DNA of 41,675 nt, taken from the NCBI GenBank assembly GCA_042569595.1, contig JBHPHI010000004.1, forward strand, positions 1 to 41,675, given 5' to 3'. Positions within the stretch are counted from its first letter, which is position 1; each line of letters starts with the position of its first letter. Under the pieces are notes generated by a model, which saw nothing but the letters and a program-made list of their open reading frames with translations, was not told where the DNA came from and searched no databases. This document shows, in pieces, positions 31,963-39,197 of this stretch. A program made the translations under genes and the position numbers. Origin of the DNA: JBHPHI01 sp042569595 (lineage in GTDB: Bacteria; Patescibacteriota; Microgenomatia; UBA1400; 2-01-FULL-45-11).

Positions 31963-34900
31963 TTAATTTTGAGACTCAACTAAAAGGTTGTTTATTTTCC
32001 TTTCTACAACATCTGAATAATTGATCGTGTATGGCAAATCGAGCACTTTATCATCTCCTCCGTTTGGAATGATAACTTGAGCTCTTTCTTGGCCGGGGTT
32101 TTCTTTTAAAATTGTACCAATTTTTGCCAATACAGCTTTTCCTGTTCCTCTCGGAATATTTATTTTTATTGTGCTTTTGCTTTGCACTGCTGATAACTCA
32201 TACACATCATCGACTAAAAAAGATGATTTTCCATCTCTTTCATCGAGTTTTCCTTTTACAATTACTATTTTTTCTTCCATCCAAAATCTTTTCGTTTTTT
32301 CATAAGTTTTTGGAAACACTACTAAATCTATGCTGCCCGTGTCATCTTCTAGAGAAACAAAAGCCATTTCGGAGTTATTTTTCTTGGTAAATATCTTCCT
32401 GACAGACGCAATCATTCCGCCTATGGTGGTTTTTTGGTTTGTATGAATTATAGGATCTAACTGACTGATTTTTGAATCGGTAGCATCGCTAACGTCTTTC
32501 ATGGAGTGTGCTAGGGGGTGATCTGTTAGATATAAACCTAATAATTCTTTTTCTGCAGCTAACATTTCAGAGTCTGGAATTTCATCCATTTCTGGAAGAT
32601 TGTCTTTTATCTCAATTTTTTCATTTTTTGCTACTGAATCAAATAGACCTTCCTGACCAATTGAAAGTTTTTTCTGTTTATCAGCTGCTTTGCCACGAAT
32701 TTCTTCGTAGCCTGCCAATATAGAAGATCTTTTACCAAATATGTCCATTGCACCCACTCTAACTAGACTTTCAATTACCTTCTTATTGCACTTTCTGTTA
32801 TCTACTTTAGAGAAGAAGTCTGTGAGTGAAGAAAACTCACCTTCTTTTTCCCGAACTTCTAGAAGATTTTCCACAGCTACATCCCCGACATTTTTTATAG
32901 CTGACATTCCAAATCTTATGGCCCCTAACCTGCCTTTTTCGGTGGCTTTTTCCATGGTAAAAGCTAAATATGATTTGTTTATTTGTGGAGGCAAAAGTTC
33001 AATATTTAGCCTCTTGCAATCTTCAACAACGAGATTCATTTTTTCTTCCTTGCTTGCTGAATGAGAATGAGATTCGATGGTAAAAAGGGCCGTCATGTAT
33101 TCAAGGGGGTAGTTTGCCTTCATGTATGCTGTTTGATATGCGATCATAGCGTAGCTCACGGAATGAGCTTTGTTGAAGCCGTAACCTGCAAATTTATCTA
33201 TAAACCCCCATATCTTTGTTGCAATTTTTTCGGTGTATCCTTTTTTCTTAGCTCCTGCTACAAATTTCTTTTTTTCTTTATCTAATATATATTTCTTCTT
33301 TTTTCCTATCGCTCTTCTTAGGATATCTGCTTCTCCTAGCGAGTATCCTGCCATTACATTTGCAATTTGAAGAACTTGCTCTTGATATACCGGAATTCCG
33401 TAAGTTTCTTCTAACACTTGCTTTAAATCCGGATGTGGATATTTTATGGTTTCTGGGTTTTTCTTTCCTCCAATAAAAGTATCTATCAGCTCCATAGGTC
33501 CTGGTCTATATAAGGCCACCATAGCTGTAAGGTCCGAAAACCTACTTGGCTCTAGTTTTTTTGCTACTCTCCTCATTCCCGAAGATTCAAGCTGAAACAC
33601 ACCTGTGGTGTGACCTTTAGAGATCATTTCATATACTCCTGAATCGTCCAAAGGGATGTCGGACAGCTTGATTTTCTTTTTTCTCTTTTTTTCCACAAGC
33701 TCAATCGCTCTACCTAGAATGGAGAGATTCCTTAACCCTAGGAAGTCCATTTTAAGTAGGCCTATTGCAGTTTCATCTACGTTTAAGTCTAGGTCGTACA
33801 TGTCAAACTGAGTAACTATTTTTCCTCCTCGGGATTCTCTTTGGATGGGAGTGTATTCTGGCAATGGCTTGTCGGAAATAACAACAGCTGCTGCATGAAC
33901 AGATGAATGCCTGCTGTTACCTTCCACTTTTTTGGCTAAATCAAGAAGTTTTTTAAACTTTGGCTGTTTGTAATACTCCTGCATTTCCATTACACCAACA
34001 ACTGATTCTTCTATGGAAAACCCTTGCGGAATAAGTTTTGCAATCTTATCTGTCTCGGAAAAGGTTAAACCTAAAACCCTTCCAATATCTCTAATTGCAG
34101 CCCTGGCCTCCATTGTTCCAAAAGTAATTACCTGAGCCACTTTGTCTTCGCCGTAAGTTTCTGTTGTGTATCGGATAACCTCATCTCTTCTTTCATCTGC
34201 TATATCAATATCTATATCGGGCGGAGAAGGTCTTTGAGGATTTAAAAACCTTTCGAATGGAATGTCGTGCTGTAAGGGATCAATGTCTGTGATTTCGGTA
34301 ATATAGGAAACAATGGAGCCGGCAGCAGATCCCCTACCTGGCCCCACCCTTATTTTCTGATCTTTAGCCCAATTAACAAAATCTTGAACAATTAAAAAGT
34401 ATGTCGAATATCCTTTATCTGCAATGACTCCAAGCTCGTACTCAATTCTGTCAAGCACTTTTTGTGTGGGTTTTTTATATCTATTTTTAACGCGGTCATA
34501 AACGAATTTTTTTAGGTAAGAAGCTTCATCAAACCCATCAGGAATAGGATAGTTTGGAAAAATCATTTTTCCTGTGGGAATTTCTACGTTGCATTTTTCT
34601 GCGATTTTGACGGTGTTTTCCAGGGCATCTGGATATTCTCTAAAAAGTTTTTGCATTTCCTCTGTAGTTTTTAGATAAAAATCAGGAGAGTCTATCATAG
34701 ACATTCTATTTTTATCATCTATGGTTTTTCTTGTTTGAACTGCCAAAAGAGCATCCTGAGCATCTGCATCATCTTCATCGACATAATGAACGTCATTGGT
34801 AGCTACAAGCGGAACACCAAATTCTTTTGATAGCTCTATTAATTTTGGAGTTAGTTCTTCTTCTAAGTCTTTTAAGTTTGGGTGGTTTTGAATTTCTATA

Positions 34901-35412
34901 TAAAAATCATCGCCAAATAAATCATGAAATTTTTTTGTCCATTCCTTCGCTTCTTTGTCTTTATTTTCTCTCAATTTTTTTGGAATCAGACCTGAGGGAC
35001 ATCCGCTTGTGCAAATGATTCCCTCTTTGTATTTTTTTAGGAGTTCAAAATCAACTCTTGGTTTGTATGAAAAACCGTCCAAGTTTGCAGTAGATATAAG
35101 CTTCATTAAGTTTTTGTAGCCAGTTAAATCTTTTGCCAGCAAAAGAAGGTGATAGGCGTCAGAACCCATTCTTACTTGCTTCTTCTTGTGGTCAAACTCA
35201 CTCATATAGGCCTCTACGCCTATAATGGCTTTAACATCTTGTTTTTTTGCTTCGTTGAAAAACTTTACTACCCCATGCATTGCGCCATGATCTGTTATGG
35301 CTACGGCTTTTTGACCGTTATCTTTAGTTCTTTTTATTAGTTTTTTTATTTGAGATAAACCGTCCAAAAGAGAATATTCTGTATGGACATGCAGATGAAC
35401 AAAGTCACTCAT
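31963..35412 (-). CDS. dnaE: DNA polymerase III alpha subunit
   Basis: This is the replicative polymerase. The N-terminal PHP domain looks intact, with FVHLHVHTEYSLLDGL, AITDHGAMHG and NDVHYVDEDDADAQDALLA, so metal binding or proofreading by PHP is possible. Catalytic Asp residues are in PPDIDIDIADERRDEVI and the MDFLGLRNLSIL block; GPGRGSAAGS is the fingers/palm motif. A helix-hairpin-helix and OB fold (TTIGGMIASVRKIFTKK) follow, then the C-terminal tail. Length (1149 aa) is normal for DnaE1. It lies 76 bp from gatB, with a possible TATAAG -10 just ahead. Confidence 0.98.
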   Translation of the reverse strand: MSDFVHLHVHTEYSLLDGLSQIKKLIKRTKDNGQKAVAITDHGAMHGVVKFFNEAKKQDVKAIIGVEAYMSEFDHKKKQVRMGSDAYHLLLLAKDLTGYKNLMKLISTANLDGFSYKPRVDFELLKKYKEGIICTSGCPSGLIPKKLRENKDKEAKEWTKKFHDLFGDDFYIEIQNHPNLKDLEEELTPKLIELSKEFGVPLVATNDVHYVDEDDADAQDALLAVQTRKTIDDKNRMSMIDSPDFYLKTTEEMQKLFREYPDALENTVKIAEKCNVEIPTGKMIFPNYPIPDGFDEASYLKKFVYDRVKNRYKKPTQKVLDRIEYELGVIADKGYSTYFLIVQDFVNWAKDQKIRVGPGRGSAAGSIVSYITEITDIDPLQHDIPFERFLNPQRPSPPDIDIDIADERRDEVIRYTTETYGEDKVAQVITFGTMEARAAIRDIGRVLGLTFSETDKIAKLIPQGFSIEESVVGVMEMQEYYKQPKFKKLLDLAKKVEGNSRHSSVHAAAVVISDKPLPEYTPIQRESRGGKIVTQFDMYDLDLNVDETAIGLLKMDFLGLRNLSILGRAIELVEKKRKKKIKLSDIPLDDSGVYEMISKGHTTGVFQLESSGMRRVAKKLEPSRFSDLTAMVALYRPGPMELIDTFIGGKKNPETIKYPHPDLKQVLEETYGIPVYQEQVLQIANVMAGYSLGEADILRRAIGKKKKYILDKEKKKFVAGAKKKGYTEKIATKIWGFIDKFAGYGFNKAHSVSYAMIAYQTAYMKANYPLEYMTALFTIESHSHSASKEEKMNLVVEDCKRLNIELLPPQINKSYLAFTMEKATEKGRLGAIRFGMSAIKNVGDVAVENLLEVREKEGEFSSLTDFFSKVDNRKCNKKVIESLVRVGAMDIFGKRSSILAGYEEIRGKAADKQKKLSIGQEGLFDSVAKNEKIEIKDNLPEMDEIPDSEMLAAEKELLGLYLTDHPLAHSMKDVSDATDSKISQLDPIIHTNQKTTIGGMIASVRKIFTKKNNSEMAFVSLEDDTGSIDLVVFPKTYEKTKRFWMEEKIVIVKGKLDERDGKSSFLVDDVYELSAVQSKSTIKINIPRGTGKAVLAKIGTILKENPGQERAQVIIPNGGDDKVLDLPYTINYSDVVERKINNLLVESQN

Positions 35413-35488
35413 ATTATTCTTATACTACCAACTGAAAAGCAAAATTGTAGCCTTACTTTAAGCAAAATCTGGTTTACAATATTTAGGT

Positions 35489-36793
35489 TTAGCTTCTGAG
35501 CTTGCTTTCGAAGATTTGCTTTAGAAGTTTTCCGTCTGCTTTTCCTTGGCTTAAAGCCATGGCTTTTCCAATTAGGGCCCCTATAGCTTGATCTTTTCCT
35601 TCTTGGTAGTCTTTTGCCACTTTTGGTAATTGATCTATTACTTTTTTCACTATTTCTTCCAATTGGCCAGTGTCTGCAATTTTGCTATCAGCTTCTTTTT
35701 TTATGATGTTTGGAATTTCTTCTGGCTTTACTTTCGTTATATCTACTAGATTGTTTACTATCATTCCAACAGCTTTTTGAAGACCTACATTCATTTTTTT
35801 ACACGACTTAATTACTTCGTCAATATACTTGGATGTGTTTGAGTTTACTGATAATTGAGCCGCATAGTCCTCTCTCATCCCAAGGTCTATCCACCTTTTC
35901 TTTACTTCATCTGGAAGTTCAGGGATTTGAGACCTAATTTTCTCTATTTGCTCTTCTGATATGTGAATTGGGGGAATGTCTGGTTCTGGGAAATACCTGT
36001 AATCAGCGGCCTCTTCTTTTATTCTTTGAGATTTTGTTTTGTTTAATGACTCATCCCACCCCCTGGTTTCTTGTGTAGGAATTTCACCCTTTTCGATTAA
36101 CTTCTTCTGTCTTTCAATTTCATAATCTATTGATCTTCCTATGAATCTGAAGGAGTTTACGTTTTTTACTTCCACCTTATATCCCAGACTCATACCTAGA
36201 GATATATTTGCCTCTAGCCTCATGGTTCCTTTTTCCATGTCGCAATCTGATACGCCAAGGCTTCTTACAATTGATCTTAATTTTTGACCAAACTCCTTTG
36301 CCTGTTTTGAAGATTTTATGTCTGGTTCTGTAACAATTTCTACCAAAGGAACACCGCTTCTATTGAAGTCAACCAAAGAAGCGTCTTTTCCCTTTATGTT
36401 TTTATGTTGAAGTTTGCCTGTGTCTTCCTCTAAATGCACCCTAGTAATTCTTACCCTCCCATCCGTGGTGTCTAGGTACCCGCCAGTGCAAAATGGCTTG
36501 TCGTACTGACTGATCTGATACCCTTTTGGCAGATCTGGATAAAAATAATGTTTTCGATCGAACTTACTCACTTTATTTACTTTGCAATTTAGAGCCATCC
36601 CGATCATTATTGTCCAGTCAACTGCTTTTTCGTTTGAAACAGGCAAAGCCCCAGGCAAACCCAAACAAACGGGACATGTTTGAGAGTTTGGTTTCTTTCC
36701 GAAATGATCAGCTGGGCAACCGCAAAACATCTTGCTTTTAGTTTCGAGTTCGACGTGTATTTCAAATCCTACTACTGGCTTTTCCACTTTCAT
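35489..36793 (-). CDS. gatB: GatB, Asp/Glu-tRNA amidotransferase subunit B
   Basis: It is the tRNA-binding and kinase subunit of GatCAB, which amidates Glu-tRNA(Gln) and, where AspRS is non-discriminating, Asp-tRNA(Asn). VVGFEIHVELETKSKMFCGCP (a Zn knuckle, first cysteines) with TCPVCLGLPG, the RKHYFYPDLPKGYQISQYD block, and the DFNRSGVPLVEIVTEPD segment are characteristic; the YqeY-like tail ends the protein. I start at the ATG at 36793 (434 aa) rather than the upstream 36817: an AGGAG SD lies 9 bases away and it overlaps the gatA stop by ATGA. Confidence 0.97.
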   Translation of the reverse strand: MKVEKPVVGFEIHVELETKSKMFCGCPADHFGKKPNSQTCPVCLGLPGALPVSNEKAVDWTIMIGMALNCKVNKVSKFDRKHYFYPDLPKGYQISQYDKPFCTGGYLDTTDGRVRITRVHLEEDTGKLQHKNIKGKDASLVDFNRSGVPLVEIVTEPDIKSSKQAKEFGQKLRSIVRSLGVSDCDMEKGTMRLEANISLGMSLGYKVEVKNVNSFRFIGRSIDYEIERQKKLIEKGEIPTQETRGWDESLNKTKSQRIKEEAADYRYFPEPDIPPIHISEEQIEKIRSQIPELPDEVKKRWIDLGMREDYAAQLSVNSNTSKYIDEVIKSCKKMNVGLQKAVGMIVNNLVDITKVKPEEIPNIIKKEADSKIADTGQLEEIVKKVIDQLPKVAKDYQEGKDQAIGALIGKAMALSQGKADGKLLKQIFESKLRS

Positions 36794-38031
36794 GACTTTG
36801 GTCTCCTTGTATGCCAATCTGTAGTTTTTTGATACTGAGATCCTAATCCGAAGAGTACTTCCTCACTCCATCTTGGTCCAATGATCTGCATTCCAATCGG
36901 CAAGTCACTTTTCGTAAATCCGCACGGCAAAGCAAGGGAGGGAATTCCAGCCAAACTCGCATTAACCGTTAAAACATCTGACAAATACATTTTTAGTGGG
37001 TCGTTTACTCGCTCTCCTAAATCGAAGGGAGGAGTTGGGGATACTGGCCCCATAATTACGTCTACCTTTTTGAAAGCTTTTGTAAAATCATCTTTAATCA
37101 AGGTTCTTACTTTAGCTGCTTTTTCATAATATTTAGATGAATATCCTGAAGATGATGCAAATGTGCCTAGTAATATTCTTCTCTCAGCCTCTTGACCAAA
37201 ACTTCCTCTATTTTTTCCATATCTTACGCCATCATATCTTGATAAATTACTTGAAACCTCGGTAGACATAACTAAATAATAAACGGCAATTCCATATTTT
37301 GTGTGCGGCAATGAAATGTTTACTAATTCGTGTCCTTGATTTTTTAAAGTATCTATTGCTTTAGTAACCACTTCTTTTACCTCTTTATCCAAACCCTCTA
37401 AAAAATACTCGTCAGGAATTCCTATGGTAATCTTTTGACTTTCTCTGAAATTAAATTCTTTTTCTTTTTCCCTAGTCTTTAGTTGAGTATTAGAGTCTTT
37501 TGAGTCTTCTTTTGAGCAAGCTTCATATATCTTTTTTACCTTTTCCACAGAAGTAGAAATTATGCTGGGACAATCCAAGCTGCTTCCCATTGCTATAATT
37601 CCATATCTACTCAGAGATCCATACGTCGGTTTCAAACCTACAGTATTTGTGAAACAAGCAGGAAGCCTAATAGACCCACCCGTGTCTGTTCCAAATGAGT
37701 ATTCAGCATAGCCGTCGGCAACTGAAGCTCCTGAGCCACTACAAGAACCCCCCGGGGTTTTTTTAGGATTCCATGGATTTTTTGTAGGACCAAAATCAGA
37801 GTTTTCTCCACTAGCTCCATGAGCCCAAGCGTCTAGATTGACCTTTGCTTTAGTTCTGTAGCCTTCTTTTTCTATTAGATCTACCACTGTTGAGGTGTAT
37901 TGAGCCTGATAGTTTTCTAAAACTTTTGATGCAGCAGTGGTTTTTGTCCCTTTTATTAAGTAATTGTCTTTATGGGTAACAGACCCGCTTTTATCTACTT
38001 CTGAAATAATGTAGTTTAAATCGTTCTTCAT
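36790..38031 (-). CDS. gatA: GatA, glutaminase subunit of GatCAB, N-terminally short
   Basis: This amidase-signature subunit releases ammonia from glutamine for GatB. The catalytic Lys is in VTHKDNYLIKG, the cis-Ser region reads PGGSCSGSGASV (usually GGSSGGSA), and the nucleophile Ser is in FGTDTGGSIRLPA. Starting at the ATG at 38031 it is 413 aa, about 60-70 residues shorter than typical GatA. The deficit is all at the N-terminus: the catalytic Lys falls near residue 21 instead of about 80, and the usual first helices are absent. gatC ends immediately before it, so there is no room for the missing part. Confidence 0.93.
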   Translation of the reverse strand: MKNDLNYIISEVDKSGSVTHKDNYLIKGTKTTAASKVLENYQAQYTSTVVDLIEKEGYRTKAKVNLDAWAHGASGENSDFGPTKNPWNPKKTPGGSCSGSGASVADGYAEYSFGTDTGGSIRLPACFTNTVGLKPTYGSLSRYGIIAMGSSLDCPSIISTSVEKVKKIYEACSKEDSKDSNTQLKTREKEKEFNFRESQKITIGIPDEYFLEGLDKEVKEVVTKAIDTLKNQGHELVNISLPHTKYGIAVYYLVMSTEVSSNLSRYDGVRYGKNRGSFGQEAERRILLGTFASSSGYSSKYYEKAAKVRTLIKDDFTKAFKKVDVIMGPVSPTPPFDLGERVNDPLKMYLSDVLTVNASLAGIPSLALPCGFTKSDLPIGMQIIGPRWSEEVLFGLGSQYQKTTDWHTRRPKS

Positions 38032-38032
38032 T

Positions 38033-38332
38033 TTAAATAACCTTGTCAACAATAAAATAACCATTATATGTGTGCGTTGCTTGCGAAAGGGCCTCTTCCT
38101 GAGTTAGTCCTGGTTTAATTTCATCCTCTCTTAATACATTGACTTGGTCATCAATTACTTGATAAGTTGGCTTTGTATTTTTTGTGTCAGCTTCCTCTAG
38201 TTGTTCAACATAATTAACAATATTTACTAATTGAGGAACATAAGATTCCAACTCTTCTTCAGATACATCAATTTTTGCTAATTTTGCTGTGTGTTTTAGT
38301 AGCTTATCGTCAATTTGAATTTTTTTACTCAT
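38033..38332 (-). CDS. gatC: GatC, Asp/Glu-tRNA amidotransferase subunit C
   Basis: This small clamp wraps the GatA-GatB interface. DDKLLKHTAKLAKIDVSEEE, LVNIVNYVEQLEEADT, VNVLREDEIKPGL and the C-terminal GYFIVDKVI match the family. I start at the ATG at 38332 (99 aa) because AAAGGA lies five bases upstream; the open frame continues to 38386, but that part runs through the terminator hairpin and is not GatC-like. It is the first gene of gatCAB, with the SD immediately after the leader terminator's T-tract, so transcription termination there directly controls it. Confidence 0.95.
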   Translation of the reverse strand: MSKKIQIDDKLLKHTAKLAKIDVSEEELESYVPQLVNIVNYVEQLEEADTKNTKPTYQVIDDQVNVLREDEIKPGLTQEEALSQATHTYNGYFIVDKVI

Positions 38333-38342
38333 TTTTCCTTTA

Positions 38343-38393
38343 AAACAAAAAACTAGCCGGTGGCTAGTTCGAATACAAGTATCCAAACTAACC
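38343..38393 (-). terminator. gatCAB attenuator: terminator with mutually exclusive antiterminator
   Basis: On the minus strand the terminator is AACTAGCC (38362-38369), loop ACC, GGCTAGTT (38351-38358), then TTTTGTTTT (38342-38350). The same AACTAGCC is also the 3' end of a longer hairpin: GGTTAGTTTGGAT (38381-38393) pairs with ATTCGAACTAGCC (38362-38374) over 13 consecutive pairs (10 Watson-Crick, 3 G-U) around a 6-base loop. The two hairpins cannot coexist. A third element, AAC CCT AAG at 38451-38459, can pair with CTTAGGGTT at 38390-38398 and hide the antiterminator arm. Confidence 0.75.
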
Positions 38394-38498
38394 CTAAGGG
38401 ATGTTGTTTTGTTGTTGGGTAATTACAACAAAAGTAGTATACCACCCAGACTTAGGGTTTGTGTTTGAATATTTAAAAATTCTAATATTTTTCTTCAT
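38394..38498 (-). CDS. Gln/Asn-rich leader peptide of gatCAB (candidate)
   Basis: It is a 34-codon ORF from ATG 38498 to TAG 38394-38396. It begins MKKNIRIFKY and ends WYTTFVVITQQQNNIP; its codons CAA CAA CAA AAC AAC occupy 38403-38417. The stop codon is next to the 5' arm of the antiterminator at 38381-38393. A ribosome stalled at the Gln codons would leave that arm free, while one reaching the stop would cover it. This is the geometry of amino-acid biosynthetic leader peptides. The SD is weak, but the ATG lies 7 bases after the stop of the preceding 56-aa ORF, so translational coupling is possible. Confidence 0.65.
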   Translation of the reverse strand: MKKNIRIFKYSNTNPKSGWYTTFVVITQQQNNIP

Positions 38499-38505
38499 TG
38501 ATACT

Positions 38506-38676
38506 TTATATTAATAATTCATCTGCTTCTTTTGCAGACACAGCTCCAGCAGCCTCTAACGACTGAACAAGTCGTTCCTGCGCTTTCTGTATTAATTTAT
38601 ACTTTGTTGGAGCAGATATATTTGCTCTAACTAAATGCGCTAACTCTAAATGGCTGCTATATTTGTTTTTGCTCAT
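38506..38676 (-). CDS. Hypothetical 56-aa protein in the gatCAB leader region
   Basis: ATG 38676 with a strong SD (GAGGTGA, 6 bases upstream) opens a 56-codon frame: MSKNKYSSHLELAHLVRANI, then SAPTKYKLIQKAQERLVQSL and EAAGAVSAKEADELLI. It is probably all-helical and soluble, with no signal peptide, no Cys and no metal motif. I do not recognise it. It is followed at once by the Gln/Asn leader ORF and preceded by the first attenuator-like hairpin set. The strong SD makes it more likely to be a real gene than its neighbours. Confidence 0.65.
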   Translation of the reverse strand: MSKNKYSSHLELAHLVRANISAPTKYKLIQKAQERLVQSLEAAGAVSAKEADELLI

Positions 38677-38726
38677 TTTTTATCACCTCTTTTCTATATT
38701 ATTTTAAAATTATTGTCTTTTACCCT

Positions 38727-38748
38727 CTCCTTTTTTTTGAAAAAGGAG
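38727..38748. repeat. Hairpin in the leader of the 56-aa gene
   Basis: CTCCTTTTT (38727-38735) and AAAAAGGAG (38740-38748) form a 9-bp stem with a 4-base loop. It lies between the first attenuator terminator and the 56-aa gene. It contains SD-like GGAG on both strands. Its function is unknown. Confidence 0.45.
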
Positions 38749-38756
38749 GATCTAAA

Positions 38757-38826
38757 ATGAAAAAAGCTAGCAGTGGTTGCTAGCTTTGTCGTTTATTAAC
38801 TTTTTGTTTTTAACTTACGACAAAGC
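38757..38826 (-). terminator. Upstream attenuator-like terminator and antiterminator
   Basis: On the minus strand AAAGCTAGCA (38778-38787), loop ACCAC, TGCTAGCTTT (38763-38772) and a T-tract form a strong terminator. Its 5' arm can instead pair, as part of ACGACAAAGC (38783-38792), with GCTTTGTCGT (38817-38826) over 10 perfect pairs. That upstream arm overlaps the stop codon of the 22-codon leader ORF. Thr codons at 38860-38864 can pair with GGTGG at 38826-38830, giving a complete 1:2, 2:3, 3:4 set. Confidence 0.65.
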
Positions 38827-38883
38827 CACCTCCTTATTGATGAGTTGTTGGAAAATGATGGTGGTTGTCTTTATTATTTTCAT
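38815..38883 (-). CDS. Candidate 22-aa leader peptide with Thr, Ile and Gln-Gln codons
   Basis: The ATG at 38883 directly follows the TAA of the 54-aa ORF (TAAATG), and the ORF ends with TAA at 38815-38817 inside the antiterminator arm. It starts MKIIKTTTIIFQQLINK and ends EVALS, with ACA ACC ACC ATC ATT and CAA CAA codon runs. An SD-like AAGGAGGTG lies inside it at 38827-38835 and may slow ribosomes. Stalling at Thr or Gln codons would leave GCTTTGTCGT free. Translation would depend on coupling, because no good SD precedes the ATG. Confidence 0.5.
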   Translation of the reverse strand: MKIIKTTTIIFQQLINKEVALS

Positions 38884-39048
38884 TTATCTTAAGTGAGCTA
38901 CGTCTGACTCGTTAAGGCCGTACTTATCTACTAAGTGGTCTATAAGGTCCTGACGAACTTTATGGATTTTCTTTTCACTTCCATTCTGCCATGCACCCAG
39001 GGTGTTTTCAAGAAGATCTAAGTAATAGTCTGTTGATATTTTTGTCAT
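38884..39048 (-). CDS. Hypothetical 54-aa protein upstream of the first leader ORF
   Basis: ATG 39048 to TAA 38884: MTKISTDYYLDLLENTLGAW, then QNGSEKKIHKVRQDLIDHLV and a C-terminal DKYGLNESDVAHLR. It appears helical and soluble and is without Cys. I do not recognise it. A possible promoter (TTGCAT, 17 bases, TAGGAT) would put the start a few bases before the ATG, giving a nearly leaderless message. It is translationally contiguous with the 22-codon leader ORF. It is shorter than the lengths gene finders usually accept. Confidence 0.5.
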   Translation of the reverse strand: MTKISTDYYLDLLENTLGAWQNGSEKKIHKVRQDLIDHLVDKYGLNESDVAHLR

Positions 39049-39197
39049 ATTACATGTATCCTAGAAAACTTCGAGTTAACATGCAATGAATATTTAATGT
39101 GCAGTATGTATTTGATGTGTAACTTGAGTAAACTTTTACTCTACTAGAGGAAATATCATACATAGTATGACAAATATTGATATCCTATAATTTTAAA
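39049..39197. promoter_or_regulatory. Gap upstream of the leader cluster with two palindromes
   Basis: This 149-base AT-rich gap holds GAGTAAA-CT-TTTACTC (39126-39141) and TCATAC-ATA-GTATGA (39156-39170), both perfect dyads that could be operators or weak hairpins at the clpB 3' end. The half-site TCATAC is shared with the tandem motif of the pgk and mutase promoters, but in inverted order. No CIRCE-like element is seen. Confidence 0.35.

Noticed and set aside
38430..38460. T-box riboswitch in the gatC leader (GGGTGGTA resembles the T-box core)
   Set aside because: The GGGTGG lies within a 34-codon ORF and well before the terminator. No specifier stem I or antiterminator bulge built around it is visible, and the antiterminator uses other bases.
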